Counted from the first letter of the stretch, positions 27,816 to 37,041 are shown. The stretch is DNA of 42,663 bases from Paraburkholderia ginsengiterrae (GCF_001645125.1 NZ_LXKA01000344.1:1-42663); one strand, 5' to 3'. A program made the numbers and translations. Notes: generated by a model not told the origin, from the sequence alone.

Positions 27816-27880
27816 ATCAATGAGTTGTAGCGTTTGCGGGCGGCTTGTCCACAGGCCTTTCAACATTTTCTGTGTATAAG
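27816..27880 (+). repeat. Dispersed three-box repeat, unit 0 (upstream of mrcA)
   Basis: This 65-bp unit has the same layout as the three units at 31963-32337. It has a TCAATGAGTTG block at its start, TTGTCCACA 29 bases in (27845), CTTTCAACA 12 bases further (27857) and TGTGTATAA at +26 from the first box (27871). These are variants of the DnaA box TTATCCACA, the last one inverted. It lies in the gap between the ribbon-helix-helix-like gene and mrcA. Confidence 0.65.
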
Positions 27881-27966
27881 TGCGGCCATGCGTACACAGT
27901 GCTCGCGTAAGCGCCGGGACCGGCCGGATTCACTCGCGCGAAGGGAATTCTTACAAAAAAACTGAC

Positions 27967-27993
27967 TTGAACCGCGCTTGATTTCTTTAGAAT
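27967..27993 (+). promoter_or_regulatory. Putative promoter of mrcA
   Basis: TAGAAT (27988-27993, five of six) is preceded by TTGAAC (27967-27972) at a short 15-base spacing. Transcription would begin near 28000, leaving a leader of about 150 bases before the chosen ATG. Confidence 0.4.
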
Positions 27994-28152
27994 GCCCTGT
28001 TACGTTGCGCCGGGCAGGGTTCCAGGCGTGCCGTGCGGCCGGCCCGGGGGCAAGGGGCCGCGCGGTGGTTCGCGCCTGAGGCCACGTTGCCCGATCACGA
28101 TCCATGCGCGCGCCAGGAGCGCGTGCGGAAGGCGTTCAGTTCCGCGCCCACT

Positions 28153-30663
28153 ATGCCAGTCATGCCAATCATCAAACGACCGCCTTCTTCCAATTCTCCG
28201 TCGGGTGACGACCGGAATTCCTACCAACGCACGCCGGGCCGCAACGCCGCATCACGCGAGGCTGAGGCGAGCCGCGGTTCCATCGGCGCGGCCATCCTTC
28301 TCTGGTTCGTCGGCCTGCTTGCCACGGTCGCAGTGGTCGGCGCGCTGATCCTCGGCTATGCGCTGGTGGTGATGGGGCCGCAACTGCCGTCGCTCGACGC
28401 GTTGACCGACTATCGTCCGAAAGTGCCGTTGCGGGTGTACACCGCGGACCACGTGCTGATCGGCGAATTCGGCGAGGAGCGGCGCAGCCTCGTGCGCTTT
28501 CAGGACATTCCCGACCAGATGAAGAAAGCGGTGCTCGCGATCGAAGACTATCGCTTCTACGAGCACGGCGGCGTCGACTTCGTGGGCATTCTGCGCGCCG
28601 GTTTCGCCGACCTCACGCACGGCGGCGCCTCGCAGGGCGCGAGTACGATCACCATGCAGGTGGCGCGCAATTTCTTCCTCTCGAGCGAGAAGACCTACAC
28701 GCGCAAGATCTACGAAATGCTGCTCGCCTATAAGATCGAGCGCGCGTTGACCAAGGATCAGATTCTCGAACTGTACATGAACCAGATTTATCTGGGCGAG
28801 CGCGCCTACGGTTTCGCGGCGGCCGCGCGCGTGTACTTCGGCAAGGATCTGAAAGACATCTCGCTGGCGCAAGCGGCGATGCTGGCCGGCTTGCCGAAAG
28901 CGCCGTCCGCGTACAACCCGGTGGTCAATCCGAAGCGCGCGAAGATCCGTCAGGAGTACATTCTGCGGCGCATGCTCGAGCTGAAATACATCAGCCAGGA
29001 TCAGTACGACCAGGCGGTGAAGGAAGAGATCCACACCCGCAACCCGGGTAATGAATACAGCGTGCATGCCGAGTACATCGCCGAAATGGTGCGGCAGATG
29101 ATGTACGCGCAGTACAAGGACGAAACCTATACGCGCGGCCTGAACGTCACCACCACGATCGATTCGGCGGATCAGGACGCCGCCTACCGCGCGGTGCGCA
29201 AGGGCGTGATGGACTACGAGCGGCGCCACGGCTATCGCGGACCGGAAGGCTTCGTGCAACTGCCCGCGCCGGGCGACGACCGCGATCAGGCTATCGACGA
29301 CGCGCTTACCGACCACCCCGACAACGGCGAGATCATCGCCGCGGTGGTGACGGACGCGAGTCCGAAAGAGGTGAAGGCGCAGCTGGTGGACGGCACGCAG
29401 GTGTCGATTAGCGGCGACGGTTTGCGTTTCGCGGCCGGCGCGCTGAGCGCGCGCGCGGCAGCGGCCTCGAAGATCAAGCCGGGTTCGATCGTGCGCCTCG
29501 TCGCCGATGACAAGGGCAACTGGCAGATCACGCAACTGCCGCAGGTGGAAGGCGCGCTGATTTCGCTCACGCCGCAGGACGGCGCGATTCGCGCGCTGGT
29601 GGGCGGCTTCGACTTCAACAAGAACAAGTTCAATCACGTGACCCAGGCGTGGCGTCAACCGGGTTCGAGCTTCAAGCCGTTCATCTATTCAGCGGCGCTC
29701 GACAAGGGGCTTGGACCGGCCACGATCATCAACGACGCGCCGCTGTACTTCCCGCCGAGCGCGCCGGGCGGCGACGCGTGGGAGCCGAAGGACGACGACC
29801 AGCCGGATGGTCCGATGCCGATGCGCCTCGCGTTGCAGAAGTCGAAGAACCTGGTGTCGATCCGCATTCTGTCGTTCATCGGTACGAAATACGCGCAAGA
29901 CTTCGTCACGCAACGATTTGGTTTCGACGCCGACAAGACGCCGCCGTATCTGCCCATGGCGCTCGGTGCGGGTCTCGTGACGCCGTTGCAATCGGCGGGC
30001 GCCTACTCGGTGTTCGCGAATGGCGGCTACCGGATCAATCCGTATCTGATCAACGAGGTGACGGATGCGCGCGGCCAGCCGCTCTCGAAAGCGCAGCCGC
30101 TGACGGCCGGACGCGATGCGCCGCGCACGCTCGAACCGCGTAACGCGTTCATCATGAACAGCCTGCTGCATTCGGTCGCGACGGCGGGCACGGGCGCGGG
30201 CACTAATGTGCTGCATCGCTCGGACTTGCAGGGCAAGACGGGTACGACCAACGACGCGAAGGACGGCTGGTTTGCCGGCTATCAGCAGTCACTCGTGGCG
30301 GTGGCGTGGATGGGTTACGACCAGCCGAAGAGCCTTGGCAGCCGCGAGTTCGGCGCGCAGCTGGCGTTGCCGATCTGGGTCGAGTACATGCAGCGCGCAC
30401 TACGCGGCGTGCCGCAAAGCGAACCGGAGCAGCCGGACGGCGTGACCTCGGTCGACGGCGAACTGTTCTATACCGACATGACGCCGGGTAATGGCTTCGT
30501 GGCCAGCATCGGCCTGGATTCGTCGAACCCGACTGCCGGCGCGAGCGATGCCGTAGGCGGGGTGGGACCGGCGGGCATGACGCCGCCGGCCGTGCCGCCG
30601 CCGAACGTGTCGTCGAACGAGAGGAAGCAGATCATGGATATGTTCGAGTCGAACAAGCCTTGA
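28153..30663 (+). CDS. mrcA: Penicillin-binding protein 1A (bifunctional glycosyltransferase/transpeptidase)
   Basis: This class A PBP of about 836 residues makes and crosslinks peptidoglycan. A short cytoplasmic tail is followed by a membrane anchor (about 43-70). The glycosyltransferase domain starts with the catalytic EDYRFYEHGG (Glu about 131), then GGASQGASTITMQVARN and LYMNQIYLGERAYG. An OB-like insert (about 330-420) precedes the transpeptidase with SSFK (in QPGSSFKPFIY), SKN (in LQKSKNLVS) and KTGTTND, the three active-site motifs. ATG 28153 is used; ATG 28162 is equally possible, and the far upstream GTG 28033 would add a non-conserved leader. A terminator follows. Confidence 0.93.
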   Translation: MPVMPIIKRPPSSNSPSGDDRNSYQRTPGRNAASREAEASRGSIGAAILLWFVGLLATVAVVGALILGYALVVMGPQLPSLDALTDYRPKVPLRVYTADHVLIGEFGEERRSLVRFQDIPDQMKKAVLAIEDYRFYEHGGVDFVGILRAGFADLTHGGASQGASTITMQVARNFFLSSEKTYTRKIYEMLLAYKIERALTKDQILELYMNQIYLGERAYGFAAAARVYFGKDLKDISLAQAAMLAGLPKAPSAYNPVVNPKRAKIRQEYILRRMLELKYISQDQYDQAVKEEIHTRNPGNEYSVHAEYIAEMVRQMMYAQYKDETYTRGLNVTTTIDSADQDAAYRAVRKGVMDYERRHGYRGPEGFVQLPAPGDDRDQAIDDALTDHPDNGEIIAAVVTDASPKEVKAQLVDGTQVSISGDGLRFAAGALSARAAAASKIKPGSIVRLVADDKGNWQITQLPQVEGALISLTPQDGAIRALVGGFDFNKNKFNHVTQAWRQPGSSFKPFIYSAALDKGLGPATIINDAPLYFPPSAPGGDAWEPKDDDQPDGPMPMRLALQKSKNLVSIRILSFIGTKYAQDFVTQRFGFDADKTPPYLPMALGAGLVTPLQSAGAYSVFANGGYRINPYLINEVTDARGQPLSKAQPLTAGRDAPRTLEPRNAFIMNSLLHSVATAGTGAGTNVLHRSDLQGKTGTTNDAKDGWFAGYQQSLVAVAWMGYDQPKSLGSREFGAQLALPIWVEYMQRALRGVPQSEPEQPDGVTSVDGELFYTDMTPGNGFVASIGLDSSNPTAGASDAVGGVGPAGMTPPAVPPPNVSSNERKQIMDMFESNKP

Positions 30664-30671
30664 TCGAATCA

Positions 30672-30710
30672 GCGTGTGCGGGCCGTGCAGGCCGCACACG
30701 CAACCGTTTT
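30672..30710 (+). terminator. Terminator of mrcA
   Basis: A perfect 10-bp stem (30672-30681 with 30692-30701) with a 10-base loop is followed by AACCGTTTT. A weaker CGCTT/AAGCG hairpin followed by five T lies at 30751-30781. Confidence 0.65.
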
Positions 30711-30792
30711 AGCGGGCAGGGAACGTACCTGCCATGCGTATCTGTCAAAACGCTTTTCACTCGGCTGAAGCGGCAGTTTTTGTAGCCGCCTA

Positions 30793-30906
30793 CCGCAGTG
30801 TGTTTTAATCATGCCTGCGGTGCTTCACGTTGGGTCCCACAGGGACGCCCGATTTCCAAACGGTATCGGCCTCCAGCACCACTGCGTCTCGCCGTGAGCG
30901 AGGCGT
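30793..30906 (+). promoter_or_regulatory. Hairpin-rich leader of the lipid A acyltransferase gene
   Basis: The 320-base gap before the acyltransferase gene holds no gene but a series of inverted repeats. These are ACCGCAG/CTGCGGT (30792-30798 and 30815-30821), GGG-TCCC-ACA-GGGA-CG-CCC (30832-30850), CCGAT/ATCGG (30849-30853 and 30865-30869, overlapping the previous stem so that the two exclude each other), and a 9-bp stem with loop CGTGA at 30884-30906. A TTTAAT hexamer near 30804 could be a -10 upstream of most of these. It matches no riboswitch family that I can recognise. Confidence 0.4.
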
Positions 30907-31031
30907 CCGTCTTCAGAACGCGCCGCGCGAGACCCGGTTTGACGCGCGCGCTTGCCGCATCGTCTGTTAGCACCTCTGAGGTTGCGGCGGTCGACGCATT
31001 TGCCATCTAGCATCCACCGGGTCCCCTCCTT

Positions 31032-31910
31032 GTGAAAAGTCGAATTCTCATCTGTCTGATGACGGGTCTGCTACGCGCCTTCGCTATCCTGCCGTACGGC
31101 GTTGTCGCGCGTATCGGTACCGGAATCGGCGCATTGCTGTACCGGATTCCGAGCGCACGCCGGCGCGTCGTGCATACCAATCTGAAACTGTGCTTCCCGG
31201 ACATGAGCGACGAGGCACGCGAACGTCTTGCTCGCGCGCACTTCTGCCATGTGATTCGCAGTTACGTGGAGCGCGGGCCGCAATGGTTCGGCAATGCGCA
31301 GGCGCTGGCACGTCTCGTCGAAGTGGAAAGCGCAATCGATCTCTCCGACATGCAAGGCCGCCCGACGATTTTCGTCGGCTTCCATTTCGTCGGCATCGAG
31401 GCCGGTTGCATGATGTATTCGACGCGGCATCCTGTGGCGTCGTTGTACACGCCGATGTCGAATTTGCTGCTCGACGCAATGGCGAAGCGGCAGCGCGGGC
31501 GTTTCGGCACGGAGATGATTCCGCGCAGCGATAGCGTACGGCGTGCGTTGCGCGTGTTGCGCGAAGGCAAGCCGGTGATGCTGGCCGCCGATATGGACTT
31601 CGGTTTGCGGGATTCGGTGTTCGTGCCGTTTTTTGGCGTGCCGGCCTGCACGCTGACGTCCGTGTCGCGGATGGCGCGTGCGGGGAATGCGCGGGTCGTG
31701 CCGTTCGTGACCGAGGTCCTGCCGGACTATCGCGGCTACAAGCTGACCATTTTCAAACCGCTAAGCGATTTTCCGTCGGATGACGTTGCCGTTGACGCGC
31801 GCAGGATTACCGAGTTTCTGGAGACTCAAGTAAGACGGATTCCTGATCAATATTACTGGGTGCACAAACGGTTCAAGAACCGGCCGGCGGGCGAGGCGGG
31901 GGTGTATTGA
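31032..31910 (+). CDS. lpxL: Lipid A biosynthesis (lauroyl) acyltransferase, LpxL/HtrB family
   Basis: This 292-residue membrane-bound acyltransferase has an N-terminal hydrophobic segment (LLRAFAILPYGVVARIGTGI), RRRVVHTNLKLCFPDMS, and the catalytic HX4E motif at His 118-Glu 123 (GFHFVGIEAG). Then come FGTEMIPR and VMLAADMDFG, all typical of the LpxL/LpxM family. These enzymes add a secondary acyl chain to Kdo-lipid A at the inner membrane. The start is GTG 31032. Chain length and position cannot be told. It is separated from mrcA by a terminator and a long structured leader. Confidence 0.88.
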   Translation: MKSRILICLMTGLLRAFAILPYGVVARIGTGIGALLYRIPSARRRVVHTNLKLCFPDMSDEARERLARAHFCHVIRSYVERGPQWFGNAQALARLVEVESAIDLSDMQGRPTIFVGFHFVGIEAGCMMYSTRHPVASLYTPMSNLLLDAMAKRQRGRFGTEMIPRSDSVRRALRVLREGKPVMLAADMDFGLRDSVFVPFFGVPACTLTSVSRMARAGNARVVPFVTEVLPDYRGYKLTIFKPLSDFPSDDVAVDARRITEFLETQVRRIPDQYYWVHKRFKNRPAGEAGVY

Positions 31911-31962
31911 TGCGTCGTGATGCTGTGTCAGCAAACGCGCCGGAACCTGATTTCGTTGCGCG

Positions 31963-32027
31963 TTCAAGCACTTAGGCTGTCTCTCCTGGCGTTATCAACA
32001 GGCTTGCGAACAAAATCTGTGGATAAG
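31963..32027 (+). repeat. Three-box repeat, unit 1
   Basis: TTCAAGCACTTA opens the unit. TTATCAACA follows at +29 (31992-32000), TTGCGAACA at +41 (32004-32012) and TGTGGATAA at +55 (32018-32026). The last is an exact DnaA box (TTATCCACA) on the minus strand. Confidence 0.75.
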
Positions 32028-32116
32028 CCGCGGTTGTCCCATCGGTGTGCCGGGCCGCGCCCGCGCACTGCCTCGCTGCTGCATCCACCCACACCGCGCC
32101 TGACAAACCGATTCGC

Positions 32117-32181
32117 TTCAAGCACTTAAGCGTGTAGCCCCAGAGTTATCAACAACCCTGTCAACATAAATTGGGGATAAC
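32117..32181 (+). repeat. Three-box repeat, unit 2
   Basis: The opening TTCAAGCACTTA is identical to unit 1. The boxes are TTATCAACA (32146-32154), CTGTCAACA (32158-32166) and TGGGGATAA (32172-32180), at exactly the same offsets as in unit 1. Period from unit 1 is 154 bases. Confidence 0.75.
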
Positions 32182-32272
32182 GTTGAGGCATCCCAGGTGC
32201 TGCATCGTGTGAAAAGCCAGGCGCTCAGGAACCTCTGGTTCATTCCGCACCGCGCACGCAAATCCCTGCGCG

Positions 32273-32337
32273 TTCAATGTGTTAGCCCGCTTGTCAGATA
32301 GTTTTCAACAGGCTCATCAACATAAACTGGGGATAAG
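32273..32337 (+). repeat. Three-box repeat, unit 3
   Basis: TTCAATGTGTTA opens the unit. The boxes are TTTTCAACA (32302-32310), TCATCAACA (32314-32322) and TGGGGATAA (32328-32336), again at identical offsets. Period from unit 2 is 156 bases. The unit ends about 30 bases from the stop codon of the efflux outer-membrane gene. Confidence 0.75.
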
Positions 32338-32366
32338 TCTTCCGCATTCAGTATGGAATCCCAGGT

Positions 32367-33905
32367 TTAGTTTGATATGCCAGTATTCGCGGCGGGCGTC
32401 GCAGTCGCCGTCGCCGCTGCCGTCGCGGCATTCGAGGACCCCGATTCAAGCGGCGGATTGCCCATGGCCTGGAACAAAGCCGCTGTGTCCGTCAGGCGCG
32501 CGCTGGTATAGCGGATTTCATCGAGCTGTGCGTTACGGAACTGCTGTTCGCTAGAACGCGTCGACGCGATAGGCACGGCACCGAGGCGGTAGCGCCCCGA
32601 CGTTTCGTCGAAGACACCCTGCGCCGAGCGCGCGGCAATGTTCGCCGCATCCAGTGCCTGCGAATCGTGCTCGAGCGCGGCGAGCGTATCGGCCACGTTC
32701 TGGAACGCGGCCAGCACCGTCTGCTTGTACTGCGACACCGTTGCGTCGTAGGTATCGATTGCCGCGCGGCGCTGGGCAAACAGTGCACCACCGTGGAAGA
32801 GCGGCTGCGACAGCGACGCGCCGATGCTCCAGATCGCTCCCGCGCCAGAGAGCGCCACAGGCCAGCTAAACCCGCCTTGTCCCATCGACGCGCTCAGCGA
32901 GATGCTCGGAAACATCTGCGCTGTGGCCACGCCGACGTCGGCCGCCGCAGCCTTCAATGCCGCGTCGGCGGCCTGAATGTCGGGCCGGGAGCGCAGCAGT
33001 TCCGAAGGCACCACAATGGGCACCTGTTCAGGCAGGTGCAGTTGCGCGAGATCGAGATCATCCGGCGCGGTGTCCGGGGTGCGGCCGAGCAACACCGCCA
33101 GCGCGTGGCGCGTCGTCAGCCATTGCTGCTTCAGCCCCGGCAGGCTCGCCGACAGACTCGCCGCACTCTGTTGCGCACTCAACTGATCGGCGTGCGAGAC
33201 CGCGCCCAGCACATAGCGCCGCTGTGTGTCGCGTGCCTGGTCGTTGGCGAGCGTGACGAGCCGTTCGGTCGTCTCGATCTGCGCATGCAGCGCGGCACTC
33301 GTGATCGCGGCCGTCACGATGTTGGCGGCCAGCGCGCGGCGCGCGGCGTCGAACTGATACGCCTGCACGTTCACGCGAGCGGCGAGCGCCGCATCGGCCA
33401 GCCGCGCGGCGCCGAACAGGTCGAACGTATAGTGCGCCTGCAATTGACCAACAAAGACGTTGTAGAGAAACGTGTTCGGACCGGCCTCGGGGATCGCCAA
33501 CGCGCGATTGCGGGTTGCCTGGCCGCCCGCGTCGATGGTGGGCAACATCGAACTGCCAATCTGGGCGCGCAACTGCTCGCGTGCGGCGGCGAGACTTTTG
33601 TCGGTCGCGGCGAGTGTCGGGCTGTTGCGCAAGCCTTCATCGACCAGCGCATTCAGCGCGTCCGACTGGTACAGCTTCCACCACTCAGGCACCGGCTTCG
33701 CGCCGACCACGAACTGCTGCGTGACGCCTTGCGCCGGCACGGTTTGCGTCGGCTGCGGTTCGGCGCCGTAGTGGGCCGGTTGCGGCATCGCGGGCGGTTC
33801 GCCGTTCGGGCCGAACGAGCAGGCTCCCAACGTGGCGGCCAGAGTCAGTGTTGCAGCGCCGAGGAGCGTGCGGCGCAGATGCCGAGGGAATGTCGAAGTA
33901 GCCAT
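32367..33905 (-). CDS. RND efflux outer-membrane lipoprotein (NodT/OprM family)
   Basis: This 512-residue protein has a lipoprotein signal with lipobox LGAC (Cys about 29), then PVPEWWKLYQSDALNALVDEGLRNSPTL, the usual start of the OprM-type TolC fold, and two repeats of long helices with beta strands. ELLRSRPDIQAADAALKAA is a family hallmark. The C-terminal tail is Ala/Thr-rich and low-complexity. It is the exit duct of the efflux pump encoded by the two upstream genes, 4 bases behind the pump gene. ATG 33905 is chosen because it begins just before the signal peptide. Confidence 0.9.
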   Translation of the reverse strand: MATSTFPRHLRRTLLGAATLTLAATLGACSFGPNGEPPAMPQPAHYGAEPQPTQTVPAQGVTQQFVVGAKPVPEWWKLYQSDALNALVDEGLRNSPTLAATDKSLAAAREQLRAQIGSSMLPTIDAGGQATRNRALAIPEAGPNTFLYNVFVGQLQAHYTFDLFGAARLADAALAARVNVQAYQFDAARRALAANIVTAAITSAALHAQIETTERLVTLANDQARDTQRRYVLGAVSHADQLSAQQSAASLSASLPGLKQQWLTTRHALAVLLGRTPDTAPDDLDLAQLHLPEQVPIVVPSELLRSRPDIQAADAALKAAAADVGVATAQMFPSISLSASMGQGGFSWPVALSGAGAIWSIGASLSQPLFHGGALFAQRRAAIDTYDATVSQYKQTVLAAFQNVADTLAALEHDSQALDAANIAARSAQGVFDETSGRYRLGAVPIASTRSSEQQFRNAQLDEIRYTSARLTDTAALFQAMGNPPLESGSSNAATAAATATATPAANTGISN

Positions 33906-33909
33906 GATC

Positions 33910-36900
33910 TTAATTCCCCGTATGCGTCGCACCGGACGGTGCCGGCGGCTCGCGCTCGTCGCCCCGCACTCTGAACGAGGCGGCGTACAGCGCGGGCAGA
34001 TAGAACAGCGTGAGGATGGTCGCGCTAGTAATACCGCCCATCAGCGCGGTTGCCATCGGGCCGAAGAAGTTCGAGCGCAACAGCGGAATCAGCGCGAGCA
34101 CAGCCGCCGCCGCGGTCAGCGTGATGGGCCGGAAACGCCGCACGGTCGCGCCGACAATCGCGTCGAAACGCTTATGTCCAGCGGCGATGTCCTGCTCGAT
34201 CTGGTCGACCAGAATCACTGAGTTGCGCATGATGATGCCGAACATCGCAATCACGCCGAGCATCGCCACAAAGCCGAACGGCTGGCCGAACAGCAGCAGC
34301 GTCAGCACCACGCCGATCAGGCCGAGCGGGGCGGTCAGCACGACCATCAGCACGCGCGCGAAGCTCTGCAGCTGGATCATCAGCAGCGTGAGGACGGCAA
34401 TGATCATGATCGGCATCTGCGCATTGATCGACGTCTGGCCCTTGCCGCTTTCTTCGACCGAGCCGCCGATCTCGATCCGGTAGCCGACCGGCAGAGAGGC
34501 GCGAATCGGGCCCAAAGCCTTGTCCACGGCATGCGTGACGTCGATGCCTTGCGCGTCCGGCGCGACGTCGGACTGCACGGTAATGGTCGGCTGGCGGTCG
34601 CGTTCCCAGATCACGCCGTATTCGAGGTCGTTGCGCAAGTGGCCGAGCGTGCCGAGCGGCACGGGACCGTTCGGCGTGGGCATGGCCAGTGTGACGAGTT
34701 GCGCGGGGTCGACGCGCTCCGCTTTCGGCGCGCGCAGATCGACGCTGATGAGCTTGTCGCGTTCGCGATACTGCGTGACCGTGTAGCCGGAGAGGGTCAT
34801 CGCAAGGAAGCTCGAAATGTCGTCGGAACTCACGCCGAGTTCGCGCGCTTTCTTCTGGTCGACTTCGAAGCGCACCGAGCGTTCGGCGGGCTCGTCCCAG
34901 TCGAACTGCACGTTGCGGGTGCCCTGGTCGGCGCGCATAGTCGCCGCGACGCGTTCAGCGATCGAGCGCACGGTGGCGATATCGTCGCCGCTTACGCGGA
35001 ACTGCACCGGATAGCCGACGGGCGGTCCATTCTCGAGGCGCGACAGGCGCGTGCGGATCGCGGGGAAGCGGTTGCGCAATTCCGGTTCGAGCCACTGCGC
35101 GAGCTTCTCGCGGTCCTTCACCGATTTCGCCGTGATTACGAACTGCGCGAAATTGGGTGTCTGCAATTGCTGGTCGAGCGGCAGATAGAAGCGCGGCGCG
35201 CCGGTGCCGACGAAGTCCACCGTATGATCGATTTCCGGCCGGCCGACCAGCGCTTTCTCGAGCCGCTCCGCCTGGCGCAAGGTGGCCTCGAACGATGCAC
35301 CTTCAGGCAGGCGCACGTCCACCAGCAACTCGGGACGATCCGAGCTCGGGAAGAACTGCTGCGGCACCAGCGTGAAACCCGCGAGCGCCAGCACGAACAG
35401 CGCGACGGTAATGAGAAGCACGACGAAGCGCCGTTCGATGCACCAGCCGATCCAGCCACGCAGGCGCTGGTAGAAGCGCGTGTCGTAGATGTCATGTTCG
35501 TGATCGTCCGGCAGATGCGCCTCGTGCGCCTCGCGTTTGCGCTCGGGCAGCAGGTGATAGCCGAGCAGCGGAATCAGCACGACTGCCGCGAGCCACGAAG
35601 CGATCAGCGCAATGGCGGACACTTCGAAGATCGAGCGCGTGTATTCGCCGGTGCTCGATTTGGCGAGGGCGATCGGCAGAAAACCGGAGACGGTGACGAG
35701 CGTGCCGGTCAACATCGGAAACGCGGTACTGGTGTACGCGAAGGCCGCCGCGCGGGTGCGGCTCCAGCCTTGCTCCAGTTTCACCGACATCATCTCGACC
35801 GCAATGATCGCGTCGTCGACGAGCAGCCCCAAGGCGAGCACCAGCGTGCCGAGCGACACCTTGTGCAGGCCGATATCGAACAGATACATGCACAGCGCAG
35901 TGACCGCGAGCACAACCGGGATCGAGATCACGACCACCATGCCAGTGCGCACGCCCAGCGAGACCAGGCTCACCACCAGCACGATCGCGACGGCTTCGGC
36001 GACGGCTTCGAGAAAGTCGTCGACCGATCGCGCGACCGCGTGCGGCATGCTCGACACTTCGACCAGTTGCAACCCTGCCGGCAACGCCCGGCGCAACTGG
36101 ATCATCTGCTGATCGAGCGCCTTGCCGAGACGGATCACGTCGCCGCCCGGCTGCATCGTCACGCCGATGCCGAGCACGGCCTTGCCGCCCGCGCGCATTT
36201 GCGTGACGACCGGATCGTCGTAGCCGCGCTTGATCGTGGCGATGTCGCCGAGACGGAACGAACGGTTGTTGATGCGGATCAGCGTGTCGGCGAGCGCGTT
36301 GACGTCCTTGAACTGGCCTGTGGGGCGCACGAACACGCGGTCGTCGGTGGTGGTCAGCGTGCCCGCCGGCGCGACGCTGTTCTGCGAATTGATCGCCTGG
36401 CCGAGTTGCTGTGGCGAGATGCCAAGCCGCGTGAGTTGCGTATTGGCGATTTCGATGTAGATGTGCTGATCCGGGTCGCCGAAGTAATCGACCTTGCCGA
36501 CGCCCGGCACCCGCAGCAGCACGGTGCGCAACTGGTCCGCGTAATCGTGCAGTTGCGCGGCGGAGAAGCCGTCGCCTTCGAGCGTCCAGATGTTGGTGTA
36601 GACGTCGCCGAATTCGTCGTTGAAAAACGGCCCCTGGATGCCTGGCGGCAAGGTCGCCGCGATATCGCCGACTTTCTTGCGCACCTGATACCAGGTTTGG
36701 GGCACGTCCTTGACCGGCGCGGAGTCTTTCATCGAAAAGAACATCAGCGACTCGCCGGGGCGAGAGTAGCTGCGCACGAAATCGATGGCGGGTGTCTCCT
36801 GCAATTTGCGGCCGATGCGGTCCGTGACCTCCTCCTGCACCTGCCGCGCGGTGGCGCCGGGCCAGAGCGTGCGGATCACCATGACGCGGAACGTGAAGGG

Positions 36901-37041
36901 CGGGTCCTCGGATTGCGCCAGCCGGGTATAGGCGAGGATGCCGAAGGCGGTCGACAGCGCGATCAGGAAGACGACCAGCGCCTGGTGGCGCAACGCCCAT
37001 GCGGACAGGTTGAAGCGTCCTTCTTCATGCGTAGTGCTCAT
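33910..37041 (-). CDS. RND efflux pump inner-membrane transporter (AcrB-like)
   Basis: This 1,043-residue proton-driven pump has twelve membrane segments in two halves with large periplasmic loops. The first segment is LVVFLIALSTAFGILAY. LALGLLVDDAIIAVEMM in the fourth segment has the paired aspartates used for proton relay. The second half shows QSFARVLMVVLTAPLGLIG and GVIAMFGIIMRNSVILVDQ. It resembles the multidrug (HAE-1) branch rather than the heavy-metal branch, since the metal-site motif of CusA is not seen. It overlaps the adaptor stop by four bases. Substrates are unknown. Confidence 0.92.
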   Translation of the reverse strand: MSTTHEEGRFNLSAWALRHQALVVFLIALSTAFGILAYTRLAQSEDPPFTFRVMVIRTLWPGATARQVQEEVTDRIGRKLQETPAIDFVRSYSRPGESLMFFSMKDSAPVKDVPQTWYQVRKKVGDIAATLPPGIQGPFFNDEFGDVYTNIWTLEGDGFSAAQLHDYADQLRTVLLRVPGVGKVDYFGDPDQHIYIEIANTQLTRLGISPQQLGQAINSQNSVAPAGTLTTTDDRVFVRPTGQFKDVNALADTLIRINNRSFRLGDIATIKRGYDDPVVTQMRAGGKAVLGIGVTMQPGGDVIRLGKALDQQMIQLRRALPAGLQLVEVSSMPHAVARSVDDFLEAVAEAVAIVLVVSLVSLGVRTGMVVVISIPVVLAVTALCMYLFDIGLHKVSLGTLVLALGLLVDDAIIAVEMMSVKLEQGWSRTRAAAFAYTSTAFPMLTGTLVTVSGFLPIALAKSSTGEYTRSIFEVSAIALIASWLAAVVLIPLLGYHLLPERKREAHEAHLPDDHEHDIYDTRFYQRLRGWIGWCIERRFVVLLITVALFVLALAGFTLVPQQFFPSSDRPELLVDVRLPEGASFEATLRQAERLEKALVGRPEIDHTVDFVGTGAPRFYLPLDQQLQTPNFAQFVITAKSVKDREKLAQWLEPELRNRFPAIRTRLSRLENGPPVGYPVQFRVSGDDIATVRSIAERVAATMRADQGTRNVQFDWDEPAERSVRFEVDQKKARELGVSSDDISSFLAMTLSGYTVTQYRERDKLISVDLRAPKAERVDPAQLVTLAMPTPNGPVPLGTLGHLRNDLEYGVIWERDRQPTITVQSDVAPDAQGIDVTHAVDKALGPIRASLPVGYRIEIGGSVEESGKGQTSINAQMPIMIIAVLTLLMIQLQSFARVLMVVLTAPLGLIGVVLTLLLFGQPFGFVAMLGVIAMFGIIMRNSVILVDQIEQDIAAGHKRFDAIVGATVRRFRPITLTAAAAVLALIPLLRSNFFGPMATALMGGITSATILTLFYLPALYAASFRVRGDEREPPAPSGATHTGN

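Noticed and set aside
30793-31031. SAM or SAH riboswitch, suggested by the metK association of this acyltransferase type in Burkholderia
   Set aside because: No metK or ahcY is here, and I could not match the conserved core of either class.
31963-32337. CRISPR array
   Set aside because: Only three degenerate units with about 90-base gaps, conserved as spaced boxes rather than as exact repeats, and no cas genes.
31963-32337. Chromosomal origin oriC
   Set aside because: DnaA-box-like sites are present, but dnaA, dnaN, rpmH or gidA are not near and no clear A/T-rich unwinding region adjoins the array.
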